Positions 24,689 through 33,708 are shown, counted from the stretch's first letter. The stretch is 64,000 nucleotides of DNA from Paenibacillus flagellatus (GCF_003217775.1 NZ_QJVJ01000004.1:186001-250000), one strand, 5' to 3'. The notes: generated by a model from the sequence alone, not told the origin. Made by a program: numbers and translations.

Positions 24689-25588
24689 TCATTCCTTCAC
24701 GCTGCCGAGCATGATGCCGTGAATGAAATACTTTTGCAGGAACGGATAGACGAGCAGGATCGGAATCATCGACACCGCGATTTTGGCGGCGTTCAGCGTC
24801 TTGTTCGACAGCTTCGCCAGCATGTCCAGCTTGTTCGGATCGTTCGCGAGCTGCGTGACGTTCAATTGGACGACCAGCTGCTGAATGTACGTCTGGAGCG
24901 GATACAGCTCGACGCTGCGCATGAAGATCATGCCGTCGAAGAAGGCGTTCCAATGGCCGACGACGCTGAACAGCGTGACGGTCGCGAGCGCGGGCGCGGA
25001 CAGCGGCACGTAGATTCGGAACAGCGTGAACCACGGCCCCGCCCCGTCCATATAGCCCGCTTCGTTCAGCTCCTTCGGGATGCTGCGGAAAAAGTTCATC
25101 AGCAAGATGACGTTGAACACCGGTACGGCGCCGGGCAGCACGAGCGACCAGATCGAGTTGAACAGGCCGAGCGACTTGACGACGATATAAAGCGGAATGA
25201 TGCCTCCGCTGAACAGCATCGTAAAGACGAGAAACCACATATACCCGTTGCGCAGCCGAAACTCCTTCGGCTCCCGGGACAGCGGATACGCCATCAGCAC
25301 CGTCAGCAGAAATTGGATCGCTCCGCCCAGCAGCACCCGCTTCACGGACGTGAGGAAGGCGTTCAGGAAAGCCGGATCGTCCAATATTTTTTCGTAGGAA
25401 TAGACGTTGAAGCCTTTCGGCCAAAACGTGACGAAGCCCGCGGCGGCGGACGCCTTGTCGCTGAACGAGACGGCGAACGTATGCCAGATCGGCGCCAGCG
25501 AGCCGAGCGCGATGGCCGACAGCAATACGACCAGCGCGATCTCCCCGAACTTGTCGGTCATCGTCTTGCTTCGCACCATGGTGATCAC
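24689..25588 (-). CDS. Sugar ABC transporter permease (LplC/YtcP type)
   Basis: This 299-residue membrane protein has six predicted helices and the ATPase-docking loop EAGYMDGAGPWFTLFRIYVP near residue 180. It ends HGIMLGSVKE, the usual tail of LplC-type permeases. It follows the other permease by 9 bases, as the last gene of the operon. GTG at 25588 and ATG at 25579 are both possible starts. The gene converges on ndh with only 12 bases between stops. Confidence 0.92.
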   Translation of the reverse strand: MITMVRSKTMTDKFGEIALVVLLSAIALGSLAPIWHTFAVSFSDKASAAAGFVTFWPKGFNVYSYEKILDDPAFLNAFLTSVKRVLLGGAIQFLLTVLMAYPLSREPKEFRLRNGYMWFLVFTMLFSGGIIPLYIVVKSLGLFNSIWSLVLPGAVPVFNVILLMNFFRSIPKELNEAGYMDGAGPWFTLFRIYVPLSAPALATVTLFSVVGHWNAFFDGMIFMRSVELYPLQTYIQQLVVQLNVTQLANDPNKLDMLAKLSNKTLNAAKIAVSMIPILLVYPFLQKYFIHGIMLGSVKE

Positions 25589-25597
25589 CCGGTTTCT

Positions 25598-26491
25598 CTA
25601 GAAGATTCGGTAATTGGCGAATCGGCTCGCCAACCCGTAGGACAGCGCGATCAGCACGAAGCCGATCAGCGACTTCAGGAGCCCGATGGCGGTCGCGAGA
25701 CCGTACTGGGCTTCGAGAATGCCGACGCGGTACACGTACGTGTCGATGACGTCGGCGGAATCGTACACGAGCGGATTGTACATATTCAAAATTTGGTCGA
25801 ATCCCGCGTTCAGGATGTTCCCGATGCTGAGCGTCGCCAGCAGGACGATCGTCGTCGCCAGCGACGGCATCGTGACGTAACGGAGCTGCTGCGCCCTCGA
25901 AGCGCCGTCGATCGCTGCGGCTTCGTACAGCGACGGGTTGATGCCGGCGAGCGCCGCCAAGTAGATAATGGCGTTGAAGCCGAATTCTTTCCAGACGTCG
26001 CTTCCGATCAGGATGATCGGGAACCACCGGTTGTCGCCGAGGAACAGGACCGGCTCCAGGCCGATCGCTTTCACCGCCCGGTTGACGATGCCGTCGAGCA
26101 TGAGCATATCCGTCACGATGCCGGACAAGATGACCCACGACAAGAAGTGCGGCAAGTAGACGATCGTCTGCACCCACCGCTTCATGATGCGGAAGCGCAG
26201 CTCGTTCAGCAGCAGCGCGAAGAAGAGCGGGACGATCAGGTTCGCGACGATTTTGCCGAGCGACAGGACGATCGTATTCGTAAAAATGCGCCGGCTGTCG
26301 GGCAGCTGAAACGCATAGGCGAAATTGTCGAGCCCGGCCCAGGGCGACCTCCATATCCCGAGGCCGATTTTGAAGTCTTGAAACGCGATGACCGCTCCGA
26401 ACATCGGCACGACGCTGAAGACGATCAGCAGGACGATGCCCGGCAGCAGCATCAGATGGTAATGCTTTTCGAATCCTTTCACCTTCATCAT
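25598..26491 (-). CDS. Sugar ABC transporter permease (LplB type)
   Basis: This 297-residue membrane protein pairs with the permease downstream. It shows the LplB start HYHLMLLPGIVLLIVFSVVPMFG, six predicted helices and the loop EAAAIDGASRAQQLRYVTMP that docks the ATPase. It is the middle gene of the binding protein-permease-permease operon. Substrate unknown. Confidence 0.92.
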   Translation of the reverse strand: MMKVKGFEKHYHLMLLPGIVLLIVFSVVPMFGAVIAFQDFKIGLGIWRSPWAGLDNFAYAFQLPDSRRIFTNTIVLSLGKIVANLIVPLFFALLLNELRFRIMKRWVQTIVYLPHFLSWVILSGIVTDMLMLDGIVNRAVKAIGLEPVLFLGDNRWFPIILIGSDVWKEFGFNAIIYLAALAGINPSLYEAAAIDGASRAQQLRYVTMPSLATTIVLLATLSIGNILNAGFDQILNMYNPLVYDSADVIDTYVYRVGILEAQYGLATAIGLLKSLIGFVLIALSYGLASRFANYRIF

Positions 26492-26519
26492 GTCGGTCCG
26501 CCTTCCTCCGTCGAAGCAA

Positions 26520-26542
26520 GGGGCCCGCGCCGCGCGGACCCC
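26520..26542 (-). other. GC-rich stem-loop between binding-protein and permease genes
   Basis: GGGG and CCCC flank CCGCG/CGCGG with one mismatch and a 3-base loop. There is no T run. Such hairpins often protect the 3' end of a binding-protein mRNA, so that more of this protein than of permease is made. Confidence 0.55.
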
Positions 26543-26569
26543 GCTCCGAAGTCGGGCTGTATTGGAATG

Positions 26570-28207
26570 CTACTTCAGCTCGGCCTCGATCTCTTGCGCG
26601 ATCGTATCGCCGCCTTGCGACTTCCAGTCTTGAACGAACTTGTCGAACGCGTCGAGCGGCTGCTCGCCGAGCACGATTTTGAAAAACGTCTCCGTCTCGA
26701 GCTTCTGCAGGTTCGCCCACCGCTTCTCCATCGTCTTCGTGCTCGACGTGAAGACCGGGAACACCTCGTTCACCTTCTTGCCGACGATCGCGCCCGCGCC
26801 GAATTGGTATGCGTACGGCGCCGACCAGTCGCCCGGATTCGCGCCGTGGTTGCTCAGGTCGCGCTGCCACCGGTCGTAATGGCCTTTCATCTCCGGCGTC
26901 AGCTTATCCGGGGACAGCTTTCCTTCGAGCGCCTGCTTCAGCATGTCGTGCTTCCGGTTGACCGTATCGGGATAATCGATCGTCAGATCGAGCGGCAGCA
27001 TGCTGACGTACGTCTGGTCCAGCTTCTTGTCGTCGTCGGTCGGCGTCCGCAGGAAGCGGGTGTTGAAGTTCAAGTTGACGACGAGCGCTTCGGGATGGGC
27101 GAACCCTTTCTTCGCGACGAGGAAGCTGGCGCTGACCGGCACCATCGTGGCGTTGTACTGCCCGTTCGCGTCGGACAGGAGATACGGCTTCCAATCGGCC
27201 TTCGGGTTCGTCTTGATCGCGTCTCCGAGCGGGCTCCACGGCGCCCACCACGCCCCGAAAAAAATACCCGCCCGACCGCCGACGACGAGCTCGTCGGGGT
27301 TTTTGCGCAGCGCGAACTCCTTGTCGATCAAGCCGGCCGCATACCATTCGCGCACTTTGGCGATCGCCTGCTTCGCCTCCGGCGTCGTCGAGCCGTAGAC
27401 GAGCTTGCCGGCTTTGTCCTTGTGCCAAATGCCGGGGAATGCGCCCAGCGCGTTGAACACCGCCTTGAAGTCGTGACCGCCCGTGTAGCTGCCCGATGCG
27501 AGCGTCGAGTTGTTCCCGGTGATGCCGACCGTGTCCGCCTTGCCGTTGCCGTCGGGATCGTTCTCGATGAACGCCTTCGCGATCGCCGCCAAATCGTCCA
27601 GCTTCTGCGGCGGCTTCAGGCCGAGCTTTTCGAGCCAATCTTGCCGGACCCACGCAAGCGCGTAGGAATCGGCCAGCGGCACGATGTTCGGAAGCGCCAT
27701 CAATTTGCCGCCGATCGTCGCCTTCTCGAGCGCCTTGTTATTCGTCGCGGCGTAATATTCTTTCAGCTGCGGGGACGCGTACGTCTCGTACGCCTTGGAC
27801 AAATCCTCGATTTGCCCGCCTTCGGCCATCGAGCGGAACGTCTTCTCGTCGACGATCAGCGCGTCCGGCAAGTCGTTGCTCGCGATGGCCAGCTTGTACT
27901 TTTGCTCGTAATCTTGACCGGAAGCGTACCACATCAGCTTGAAGTTGATATTCGTCTTCTCGGCCGTATGCCGGGAGAACAAGTTGTTCTCGACCGTATC
28001 GCCCTGCGGCAGCTTCAAATCGGGAAGCACCGCCTTCACGATCTTGACATCGACCGGCTTCGGCAGCCGGTACGGGTCGACCGCCGTTTGCGCCGGTTGG
28101 CCGTCGCTCTCCTTCTTGGGCTCCTGCGTATTGTTGTCCGAGCATGCGGCGATCAGCATCATGCCGGCGACCCCGACGGCAACCGCACTCCGTTTCTTCA
28201 TCTTCAA
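26570..28207 (-). CDS. Extracellular solute-binding lipoprotein
   Basis: This 545-residue lipoprotein has a signal peptide with lipobox LIAAC (Cys about 22), then a polar linker (NNTQEPKKESDGQ) and a large binding domain of the LplA type. DPDGNGKADT near residue 218 looks like a calcium-binding loop. It is the first gene of the importer operon and follows the two-component system on the same strand. The start has AAAGGGTGG. The ligand is probably an oligosaccharide by family, but not determined. Confidence 0.92.
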   Translation of the reverse strand: MKMKKRSAVAVGVAGMMLIAACSDNNTQEPKKESDGQPAQTAVDPYRLPKPVDVKIVKAVLPDLKLPQGDTVENNLFSRHTAEKTNINFKLMWYASGQDYEQKYKLAIASNDLPDALIVDEKTFRSMAEGGQIEDLSKAYETYASPQLKEYYAATNNKALEKATIGGKLMALPNIVPLADSYALAWVRQDWLEKLGLKPPQKLDDLAAIAKAFIENDPDGNGKADTVGITGNNSTLASGSYTGGHDFKAVFNALGAFPGIWHKDKAGKLVYGSTTPEAKQAIAKVREWYAAGLIDKEFALRKNPDELVVGGRAGIFFGAWWAPWSPLGDAIKTNPKADWKPYLLSDANGQYNATMVPVSASFLVAKKGFAHPEALVVNLNFNTRFLRTPTDDDKKLDQTYVSMLPLDLTIDYPDTVNRKHDMLKQALEGKLSPDKLTPEMKGHYDRWQRDLSNHGANPGDWSAPYAYQFGAGAIVGKKVNEVFPVFTSSTKTMEKRWANLQKLETETFFKIVLGEQPLDAFDKFVQDWKSQGGDTIAQEIEAELK

Positions 28208-28400
28208 CCACCCTTTCTCGTTCGATATCGGAATCGTAACGTCCCGTTCGCTTTCATCATAAATGAAAACGCTCTCTTCGGAGTCAGAAACGGTCTTCGA
28301 AGAAGTGCGCTATCATCCGCGATTGGAGCCGGGTATCGCCGCGGAGGACGAAAGTGCACGAAGCCGGAGACGATTGATGACTTTCCGCCCCCCCTAAGGA

Positions 28401-28430
28401 CAAAAAAACCTTTTTCGCGCGAAAAAGGTT
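28401..28430 (-). terminator. Terminator after the response regulator
   Basis: On the minus strand, AACCTTTTTCGC and GCGAAAAAGGTT form an almost loop-free palindrome followed by a T run. It separates the two-component genes from the importer operon. Confidence 0.85.
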
Positions 28431-28455
28431 GGAGTCGTCCTTCAGCCGGCCCGCT

Positions 28456-29457
28456 TCAAGACTTGAGCGCGCTTTTGCGGAACTCGCTCGGCAGCAGACC
28501 GGTCGCTTGACGGAACGCCTTGCAAAAATATTTTTCGTTCGGATACCCCGACTGCGCCGATACCCAATGGATCGGCCGTCCCGTGCCGACGAGCAGCGAC
28601 TTGGCGCATTCGATGCGGCGTTCCGTGACGAACTCGTGGAACGTCATGCCGACGATATCCCGGAAGCACCGGCTGAAGTAGCTCCGGCTCATGTTGACCG
28701 CTTTGGCCACGTCCGGCAAATGCAGCTCCCCGGCGAACCCTTCGCGGATGAGGGCGACCGCTTTATGGACGCAGCCGAGCACCTCCTCGGAATAGCCCAT
28801 CGCCCCGGACGATCGGCGTACCGACTCCCGGACTGCAGCCAGCCGCCCCACGCCGTCCTCGTCGGCGGCGAGCGGCCGGTCCCTCCATTCCGCGGGCAGC
28901 AGCTCCCGCCAATGCCCGCTCGCCAGCCGGTACAGCTCCGCGAGCCGATCCGGGGACAGGTCGAGCTCCCGCAATTCGTCCGCCATACGGCGGAACAGCT
29001 CGTCGTCCCACATCCAGCGGAGCGAGGACCAGCGCTCCGCCAGCTTGTCGATCGACGGGGCCTGCGGCGCAGGCTGCTCCGCGGCGATTCGTTCCGATAT
29101 TCTCCGCAACATGTCCTCCATCCGCTCCTGCTCGAGCTCGACCTTCGTGATGTAATCGATCGCGCCGAGCCGCAGCGCCTCCTGAATCAGCTCGAAGTCG
29201 TGATGGAACGTCAGCACAACGAGCCGGACGTGCGGGTACGATTCCTTCACCTGCCGCATCAGCTCCATCCCGGACATGACGGGCATGGCCAAATCGGTGA
29301 TGAGCAGGTCGGCTTCGCGTTCCGCCAGCATGTCGAGCGCCGCCTTGCCGTTGGCCGCTTCCCCGATAATCCGGAATCCGAATTTGTCCCACGGCATGAT
29401 GCCGATAAAACCTTTGCGCACCAAATGATCGTCGTCGACCACTATCGTTCGGATCAA
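28456..29457 (-). CDS. AraC-family response regulator (YesN type)
   Basis: This 333-residue regulator has a receiver domain (IVVDDDHLVRKG; phosphoacceptor Asp55 in LLITDLAMPVMSG) and a C-terminal AraC helix-turn-helix pair (VAKAVNMSRSYFSRCFRDIVGM and WVSAQSGYPNEKYFCKAFRQ). The TTG at 29457 overlaps the kinase stop by 4 bases and follows AAAGGAG, so both are translated together. It most likely activates the importer operon directly downstream. The middle section is less conserved. Confidence 0.92.
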   Translation of the reverse strand: MIRTIVVDDDHLVRKGFIGIMPWDKFGFRIIGEAANGKAALDMLAEREADLLITDLAMPVMSGMELMRQVKESYPHVRLVVLTFHHDFELIQEALRLGAIDYITKVELEQERMEDMLRRISERIAAEQPAPQAPSIDKLAERWSSLRWMWDDELFRRMADELRELDLSPDRLAELYRLASGHWRELLPAEWRDRPLAADEDGVGRLAAVRESVRRSSGAMGYSEEVLGCVHKAVALIREGFAGELHLPDVAKAVNMSRSYFSRCFRDIVGMTFHEFVTERRIECAKSLLVGTGRPIHWVSAQSGYPNEKYFCKAFRQATGLLPSEFRKSALKS

Positions 29458-31214
29458 GTCGATTCTCCTTTCGTCTCCAGCGGAATCGTCAAGATGACCG
29501 CCGTTCCGGCGCCTTCCCGGCTTTCGATGCGGAATTCGGCGTCGGTCCCGTATTTGTGGGAGAGCATCCGTTTGACGTAGTTCAGGCCGATGCCGAGCCC
29601 GACCCGGCCGCCGCCGGAAGCGGGCGGGTCCGCAAGAAGCCGGTCCACCTCGTCTTGGCTCATTCCTTTGCCGTTGTCTTTCACCTCGATCCAAAGCCGG
29701 GACGGGTCGGCCTCGGAACGGCCGATGCCCACCTCGATGATGCCGCTCTCGTTCAAGCCGTGGTATAAAGCGTTTTCAACGATCGGCTGCAGCAAAAACC
29801 GCGGAATCGGAAGATCGAGCAGCCGTTCGTCCGCCTGTACCCGGACGTCGAAATGAAAATGGTACCGGACGCTTTGCAGCGCGGCGTAGTGCTTCACCGC
29901 CTCCAGCTCGTCGCGTATCGTCGTGCTGCCCGTTTTGCCCAGATTGTAATGGAGCAGCCGGTTCAGCGTCGAGACGAGACGGTCGATTTCGGCTTGCCCG
30001 TTCGCGCGCGCGATCCATCTCACCGTATCGAGCGTATTGTGCAGAAAGTGCGGATTGATCTGGTTCATCAGCTTCTCCACCTCCAGCTCCGCCTTCCGCC
30101 GCTCCTTCGCCTCGATTTCGCCGATCAGCTCGGCGATGCGTACCCGCATGTTTTCGAACTCCCCGTGAATGAGGTCGAACTCCAAATTGTTCGACTTGCG
30201 GGCGGGCGTCCGCCATTTGTGATGCTTCACGTCGCGAATGTCTCGGCTCAAGTTGCGCAGCGGCCGGTACAGCGTCCGCCAGATCGCCCAAGCGAACAAG
30301 CAGCTGACGGCGAGCGACAGCAGGGCGAAGCCGATGAACTGACGGCCCCAGCGGCGAATTTCGTAAGCGTATTCGGAAGCGGGCAGCGCGGCTGCGACTC
30401 TCCACGACTGATTGCTGTTTTCCTCGAACACGTAGTAATCGCCGTAGACGCTGTGCTCTTTGTCGAATGCCGGGAACGTCGCGCCGAGCGGAAACGGATC
30501 GGGGCGCTCGGTGTATACGACCTTCCCTCCCGGGTCCATAATGAAATGAGAGATGCTGTCGTCGAACGCCTCCGTCTGAATGATCGTCTCCGCCCATTTG
30601 AAATTCGTTTCGATGTAGATGTACAGGTCGTCGCGCTCCGGCAGCTCGACCCGGCGAATGGCGGAGAACACCATCGTGCCGTCCAGCGGATTGAGCGACT
30701 TGTGCGGGCCGAAGTAACGGATTTTGTTCGCTTCGAGCAGCAAGGGCAGCCGGTCGGGCGAAAACGACGCGTCCGCCTTATAATTTTCGAAGAGCGTCTG
30801 GTACGTGCCGCCGATATAATAAAACGTCAGCCCCATATTCGGGTTCGTGAAATTGATCAGGCTCAGCTCGTTCGTAATATCGTCCTGCAGCGACTTTTTC
30901 TCGTAAGCGTCCGCCAAAAAATATTTTTCCAAATTTTTGCCGACGCGCCCGTCGTACGCGAGCTGCTGCGAGACGTGGTTGAGCTGGCTCAGCGTATTTT
31001 CCAGCGAGAGCCGCACCTCGTGCAGATGGCTTCGCACGCCTCTCTCCGCCTTGTTCTCGAGTATGGAAGACATCGAATAATACGAGATGCTGCCGATCAG
31101 CACGAGGGGCATCAGCGCCGTCAGCGGCAAAATAATCAGCAGCCGCGTGCGGATCGAATACGGCAGCAGCCGTCCGAGCCGGGACAATCCGTTTCCGGTT
31201 CCGCTCAACCTCAT
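29454..31214 (-). CDS. Sensor histidine kinase (YesM type)
   Basis: This 586-residue kinase has a helix near 20-45, a large extracytoplasmic sensor region (about 46-280), a second helix near 285-305, a HAMP segment and the His_kinase motif QINPHFLHNTLDTVRW with His near 388, then an ATPase domain (VGLGIGLNYVKRML). This is the LytS/YesM family, which pairs with AraC-type response regulators. ATG at 31214 touches an AAAGGGGGG site; TTG at 31208 is spaced better. The signal is probably a sugar or sugar-loaded binding protein. Confidence 0.92.
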   Translation of the reverse strand: MRLSGTGNGLSRLGRLLPYSIRTRLLIILPLTALMPLVLIGSISYYSMSSILENKAERGVRSHLHEVRLSLENTLSQLNHVSQQLAYDGRVGKNLEKYFLADAYEKKSLQDDITNELSLINFTNPNMGLTFYYIGGTYQTLFENYKADASFSPDRLPLLLEANKIRYFGPHKSLNPLDGTMVFSAIRRVELPERDDLYIYIETNFKWAETIIQTEAFDDSISHFIMDPGGKVVYTERPDPFPLGATFPAFDKEHSVYGDYYVFEENSNQSWRVAAALPASEYAYEIRRWGRQFIGFALLSLAVSCLFAWAIWRTLYRPLRNLSRDIRDVKHHKWRTPARKSNNLEFDLIHGEFENMRVRIAELIGEIEAKERRKAELEVEKLMNQINPHFLHNTLDTVRWIARANGQAEIDRLVSTLNRLLHYNLGKTGSTTIRDELEAVKHYAALQSVRYHFHFDVRVQADERLLDLPIPRFLLQPIVENALYHGLNESGIIEVGIGRSEADPSRLWIEVKDNGKGMSQDEVDRLLADPPASGGGRVGLGIGLNYVKRMLSHKYGTDAEFRIESREGAGTAVILTIPLETKGEST

Positions 31215-31229
31215 CCCCCCTTTTGTTTC

Positions 31230-31258
31230 ATCATAATGAGTTGAGCCCGGACGCGCAA
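31230..31258 (-). promoter_or_regulatory. Sigma-A promoter of the kinase-regulator pair
   Basis: On the minus strand, TTGCGC (31253-31258), a 17-base spacer and TATGAT (31230-31235). It would give a leader of only about 10 bases. It lies just past the orphan terminator at 31264-31293. Confidence 0.6.
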
Positions 31259-31263
31259 TGCGG

Positions 31264-31293
31264 AAAAAGGTCCCCGTCGAAATCCGGGGACCT
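31264..31293 (-). terminator. Orphan intrinsic terminator upstream of the histidine kinase
   Basis: On the minus strand, AAGGTCCCCG and CGGGGACCTT form a hairpin with an 8-base loop, followed by TTTTT. No coding gene lies upstream on this strand. A sequence at about 31324-31336 can pair with its first arm (see findings). It could end a small RNA or act as an attenuator. Confidence 0.7.
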
Positions 31294-31381
31294 TCGCAGC
31301 GATTCGAAAGCGGGCGGCCGTGCGGGGCGAAGGCCCCTTGCGGAGCGTCGAAAAAATAGTGCCGGCAACCCCCTCTTCTTA

Positions 31382-31411
31382 TTGACTTTCCGGCGCAATC
31401 ATGAATAAATA
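31382..31411 (+). promoter_or_regulatory. Possible sigma-A promoter of the MurA-like gene
   Basis: TTGACT (31382-31387) followed at 18 bases by TAAATA (31406-31411). The -35 is good and the -10 moderate. Confidence 0.45.
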
Positions 31412-31449
31412 GTAATGGTGAAGACATTACCGGAAAGTGGGAACCTCTG

Positions 31450-32754
31450 TTGAACATCATCCGACTGGAACGCACCGGGCCGTTGAACGGCTCCGTCAAA
31501 ATACAAGGCTCGAAAAACAGCTCCCTCGCCCTCATGGCCGCCTGCTGCCTGTCCGACTCCCCCGTCACGCTGTCGGGCATCCCCGACATTTACGATATAC
31601 GCGTCATCTGCGACATCGCCGACGACATCGGCATGAAAACCGTCCGCCATCCGAACGGCGACATCACGCTCGATCCGCGGTCGATTCGCCATGCCGACAT
31701 CGACAAGGAGAAAGCTTCGTCGTATCGCGCCTCCTATTATTTCGTCGGCGCGCTGCTCGCCAAATTCGGCAAAGTGAGCATCGGCTTCCCCGGCGGCGAC
31801 AATTTCGTCTCGCGTCCGATCGACCAGCATATTAAAGGGCTGAAGGCGATGGGCGCCCGGTTCGAGTTCCATGAGGATCACTACACGGTCGAAGCGACCA
31901 AGCTGACCGGCGCGGACATTTATTTCGACATGATCACATCCGGCGCCACGATCAACTGCATGCTCGCCGCCGTCCTGGCCGAAGGCCGGACCGTGCTGCG
32001 CGGCGCGGCGAAAGACCCCGAGGTCGTCGACACGGCGATCATGCTCAACGAATTCGGAGCCAACATATCCGGAGCGGGAACCGATACGATCCGGATCGAA
32101 GGCGTCCGCTCGCTCGGCGGCGGGCATCATACCGTCATTCCGGACCGGCTCATCGCCGGCGCCTTCCTCATGTCCGCAGGCATCGCCGGCGGTTCCGTGA
32201 CGGTGACGGACGTCATCCCGGACCATCTCGGCTCGTGCATCGCCAAGCTGACCGAGATCGGCCTCCAGTTCGAGCTGCGCGACCAAAGCATCACGGCGCA
32301 TTCGACCGGCAAGCTGAAGGCGACGCGCGTGCGGACCTCGATGTACCCGGGCTTCGCCACCGATTTGCAGCAGCCGTTGACCGCCCTGCTCGTCACGGCG
32401 CCCGGCAAGAGCATCGTCACCGAGAAAATTTACCCGAAACGGTTCCAGCACGTTCCGCAGCTGCGGCGAATGGGAGCCGATATCGAATTGCGCGGCAGTA
32501 CGGCGTTTATCCGGGGCGGCCAGCCGCTTGCGGGCAATTGGGTTCACGCCGCCGACATCCGCGCGGGCACGTGCCTCATGCTGGCCGGGATGGCCGCGGA
32601 AGGCACGACGTGCATTACCGGCGTCGAGCATATCGAGCGGGGATACGAGGACGCGATCGGCGCGTTCCGCTCGCTTGGCGCGAATATCAGCCTGGAGCAA
32701 GTCGACGCCGCCCATGCGGAGGAGAAGCTGCGGATCGGATCGGTGCAGCCGTAA
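31450..32754 (+). CDS. MurA-like UDP-N-acetylglucosamine 1-carboxyvinyltransferase with Asp in place of catalytic Cys
   Basis: This 434-residue protein aligns with MurA over its length: KN at residues 22-23 (substrate binding), SRP with Arg122, and YPGFATDLQ with the general-base Asp. MurA transfers enolpyruvate from PEP to UDP-GlcNAc, the first committed step of peptidoglycan synthesis. In the flexible loop, usually PGGCAIG, this protein has PGGDNFV, with Asp117 where fosfomycin-sensitive MurA has Cys. Naturally Asp-bearing MurA, known in mycobacteria and chlamydiae, resists fosfomycin. The gene is alone, starts with TTG and is probably a second MurA copy. Confidence 0.88.
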   Translation: MNIIRLERTGPLNGSVKIQGSKNSSLALMAACCLSDSPVTLSGIPDIYDIRVICDIADDIGMKTVRHPNGDITLDPRSIRHADIDKEKASSYRASYYFVGALLAKFGKVSIGFPGGDNFVSRPIDQHIKGLKAMGARFEFHEDHYTVEATKLTGADIYFDMITSGATINCMLAAVLAEGRTVLRGAAKDPEVVDTAIMLNEFGANISGAGTDTIRIEGVRSLGGGHHTVIPDRLIAGAFLMSAGIAGGSVTVTDVIPDHLGSCIAKLTEIGLQFELRDQSITAHSTGKLKATRVRTSMYPGFATDLQQPLTALLVTAPGKSIVTEKIYPKRFQHVPQLRRMGADIELRGSTAFIRGGQPLAGNWVHAADIRAGTCLMLAGMAAEGTTCITGVEHIERGYEDAIGAFRSLGANISLEQVDAAHAEEKLRIGSVQP

Positions 32755-32782
32755 TCGTAATCCGTAATCGAACATAAAGAAG

Positions 32783-32811
32783 AAGCGCTTTCCGTCGGAA
32801 AGTGCTTTTTT
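32783..32811 (+). terminator. Terminator after the MurA-like gene
   Basis: AAGCGCTTTCC and GGAAAGTGCTT with a 3-base loop, followed by six Ts. Confidence 0.88.
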
Positions 32812-32899
32812 CGTGTTGCGGGAGGAACACCCGAAGCTAAACGGCTTCCCGGAAGCGCCACGAATCGGCGGCGCCGCGACCGACCTCGAAACGACCGCG

Positions 32900-33622
32900 T
32901 TAGTGATCGGCGTCGGCAATCGCCTTTCTCAACACGGCTTCCACTTTCCCGAGATGCGTCATCATCGCCTCGAAGGCGGCCGTCTCGTCTCGCGCCTTTA
33001 CCGCCTCGTAGATGTCGGAATGCTCACGCAGCAGCCGGCGCGCCTCGGCGCGCTCCCCGTAAAACCATAGTCGGCGCGATTCCTTCATGCTATCGTGCAG
33101 CCGCTGCGACATCGACTCCATCATCTGGATGAGCAGCGAATTGTGCGTAGCCGCCGCCAGCTTCAAGTGGAAGCGGACGTCCGCCTCCTCCCCCTTCGCC
33201 TCGTCATGCAAGTGCGCCTCCATCAGCGCCAGCTCGTCCCCGATCGACCGCATGTCGTCTTCCGTCCGGTTGCGGGCCGCGAGCGAGGCGCAGCCGGTTT
33301 CCAATATTTTGCGTACCTCGAGCAGCTCGCGGATCGACTGCGCGTTCGCGAACAGCGCCGTCCCGCCGGCCGCGGGCGGCTCCTTCGGCAGCTCCGCGCT
33401 GACGTATGTGCCGCCGCCCTGCCGGATTTCGACGAAGCCGATCGCCTTCAGCGCGCTCAGCGCCTCGCGAATCGTCGAACGGCCGACGCCGAACGTCGCC
33501 GCCAGCTCGACGACCGACGCCAGCTTCGCGCCCGGCGCCAGCTCGCCCGAGTCGATGCGGGCTTTGATTTGCTCCTTGACGAGCTCGTAGCCTTTTAACG
33601 GTTTCACCTGATTGAACGACAT
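32900..33622 (-). CDS. GntR/FadR-family transcriptional regulator
   Basis: This 240-residue regulator has an N-terminal winged helix (GVGRSTIREALSALKAIGFVEIRQGGGTYV) and a helical FCD ligand-binding domain with Asp/His residues typical of organic-acid binders. The start at 33622 follows AGGAGGAGAGG. It is divergent from glcD-glcF and a 13-base palindrome lies in between, so it most likely represses that operon and is released by a hydroxyacid such as glycolate or lactate, as in LldR/LutR/GlcC relatives. The exact ligand is inferred from context. Confidence 0.88.
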   Translation of the reverse strand: MSFNQVKPLKGYELVKEQIKARIDSGELAPGAKLASVVELAATFGVGRSTIREALSALKAIGFVEIRQGGGTYVSAELPKEPPAAGGTALFANAQSIRELLEVRKILETGCASLAARNRTEDDMRSIGDELALMEAHLHDEAKGEEADVRFHLKLAAATHNSLLIQMMESMSQRLHDSMKESRRLWFYGERAEARRLLREHSDIYEAVKARDETAAFEAMMTHLGKVEAVLRKAIADADH

Positions 33623-33708
33623 GTGCGCGCCCTCTCCTCCTCTACCTGCCACAATGCCGGGACGAAGCCGTTCGCCCCCATCCCGCGAAAAATCCGGTCC
33701 CTTTCATC

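Noticed and set aside
24719-28510. A 1263-codon open frame on the plus strand
   Set aside because: It runs antisense through two permeases and a binding protein with clear families. Its translation is rich in Arg, Asp, Glu and His with no known domain, and it is explained by GC-rich codon use on the other strand.
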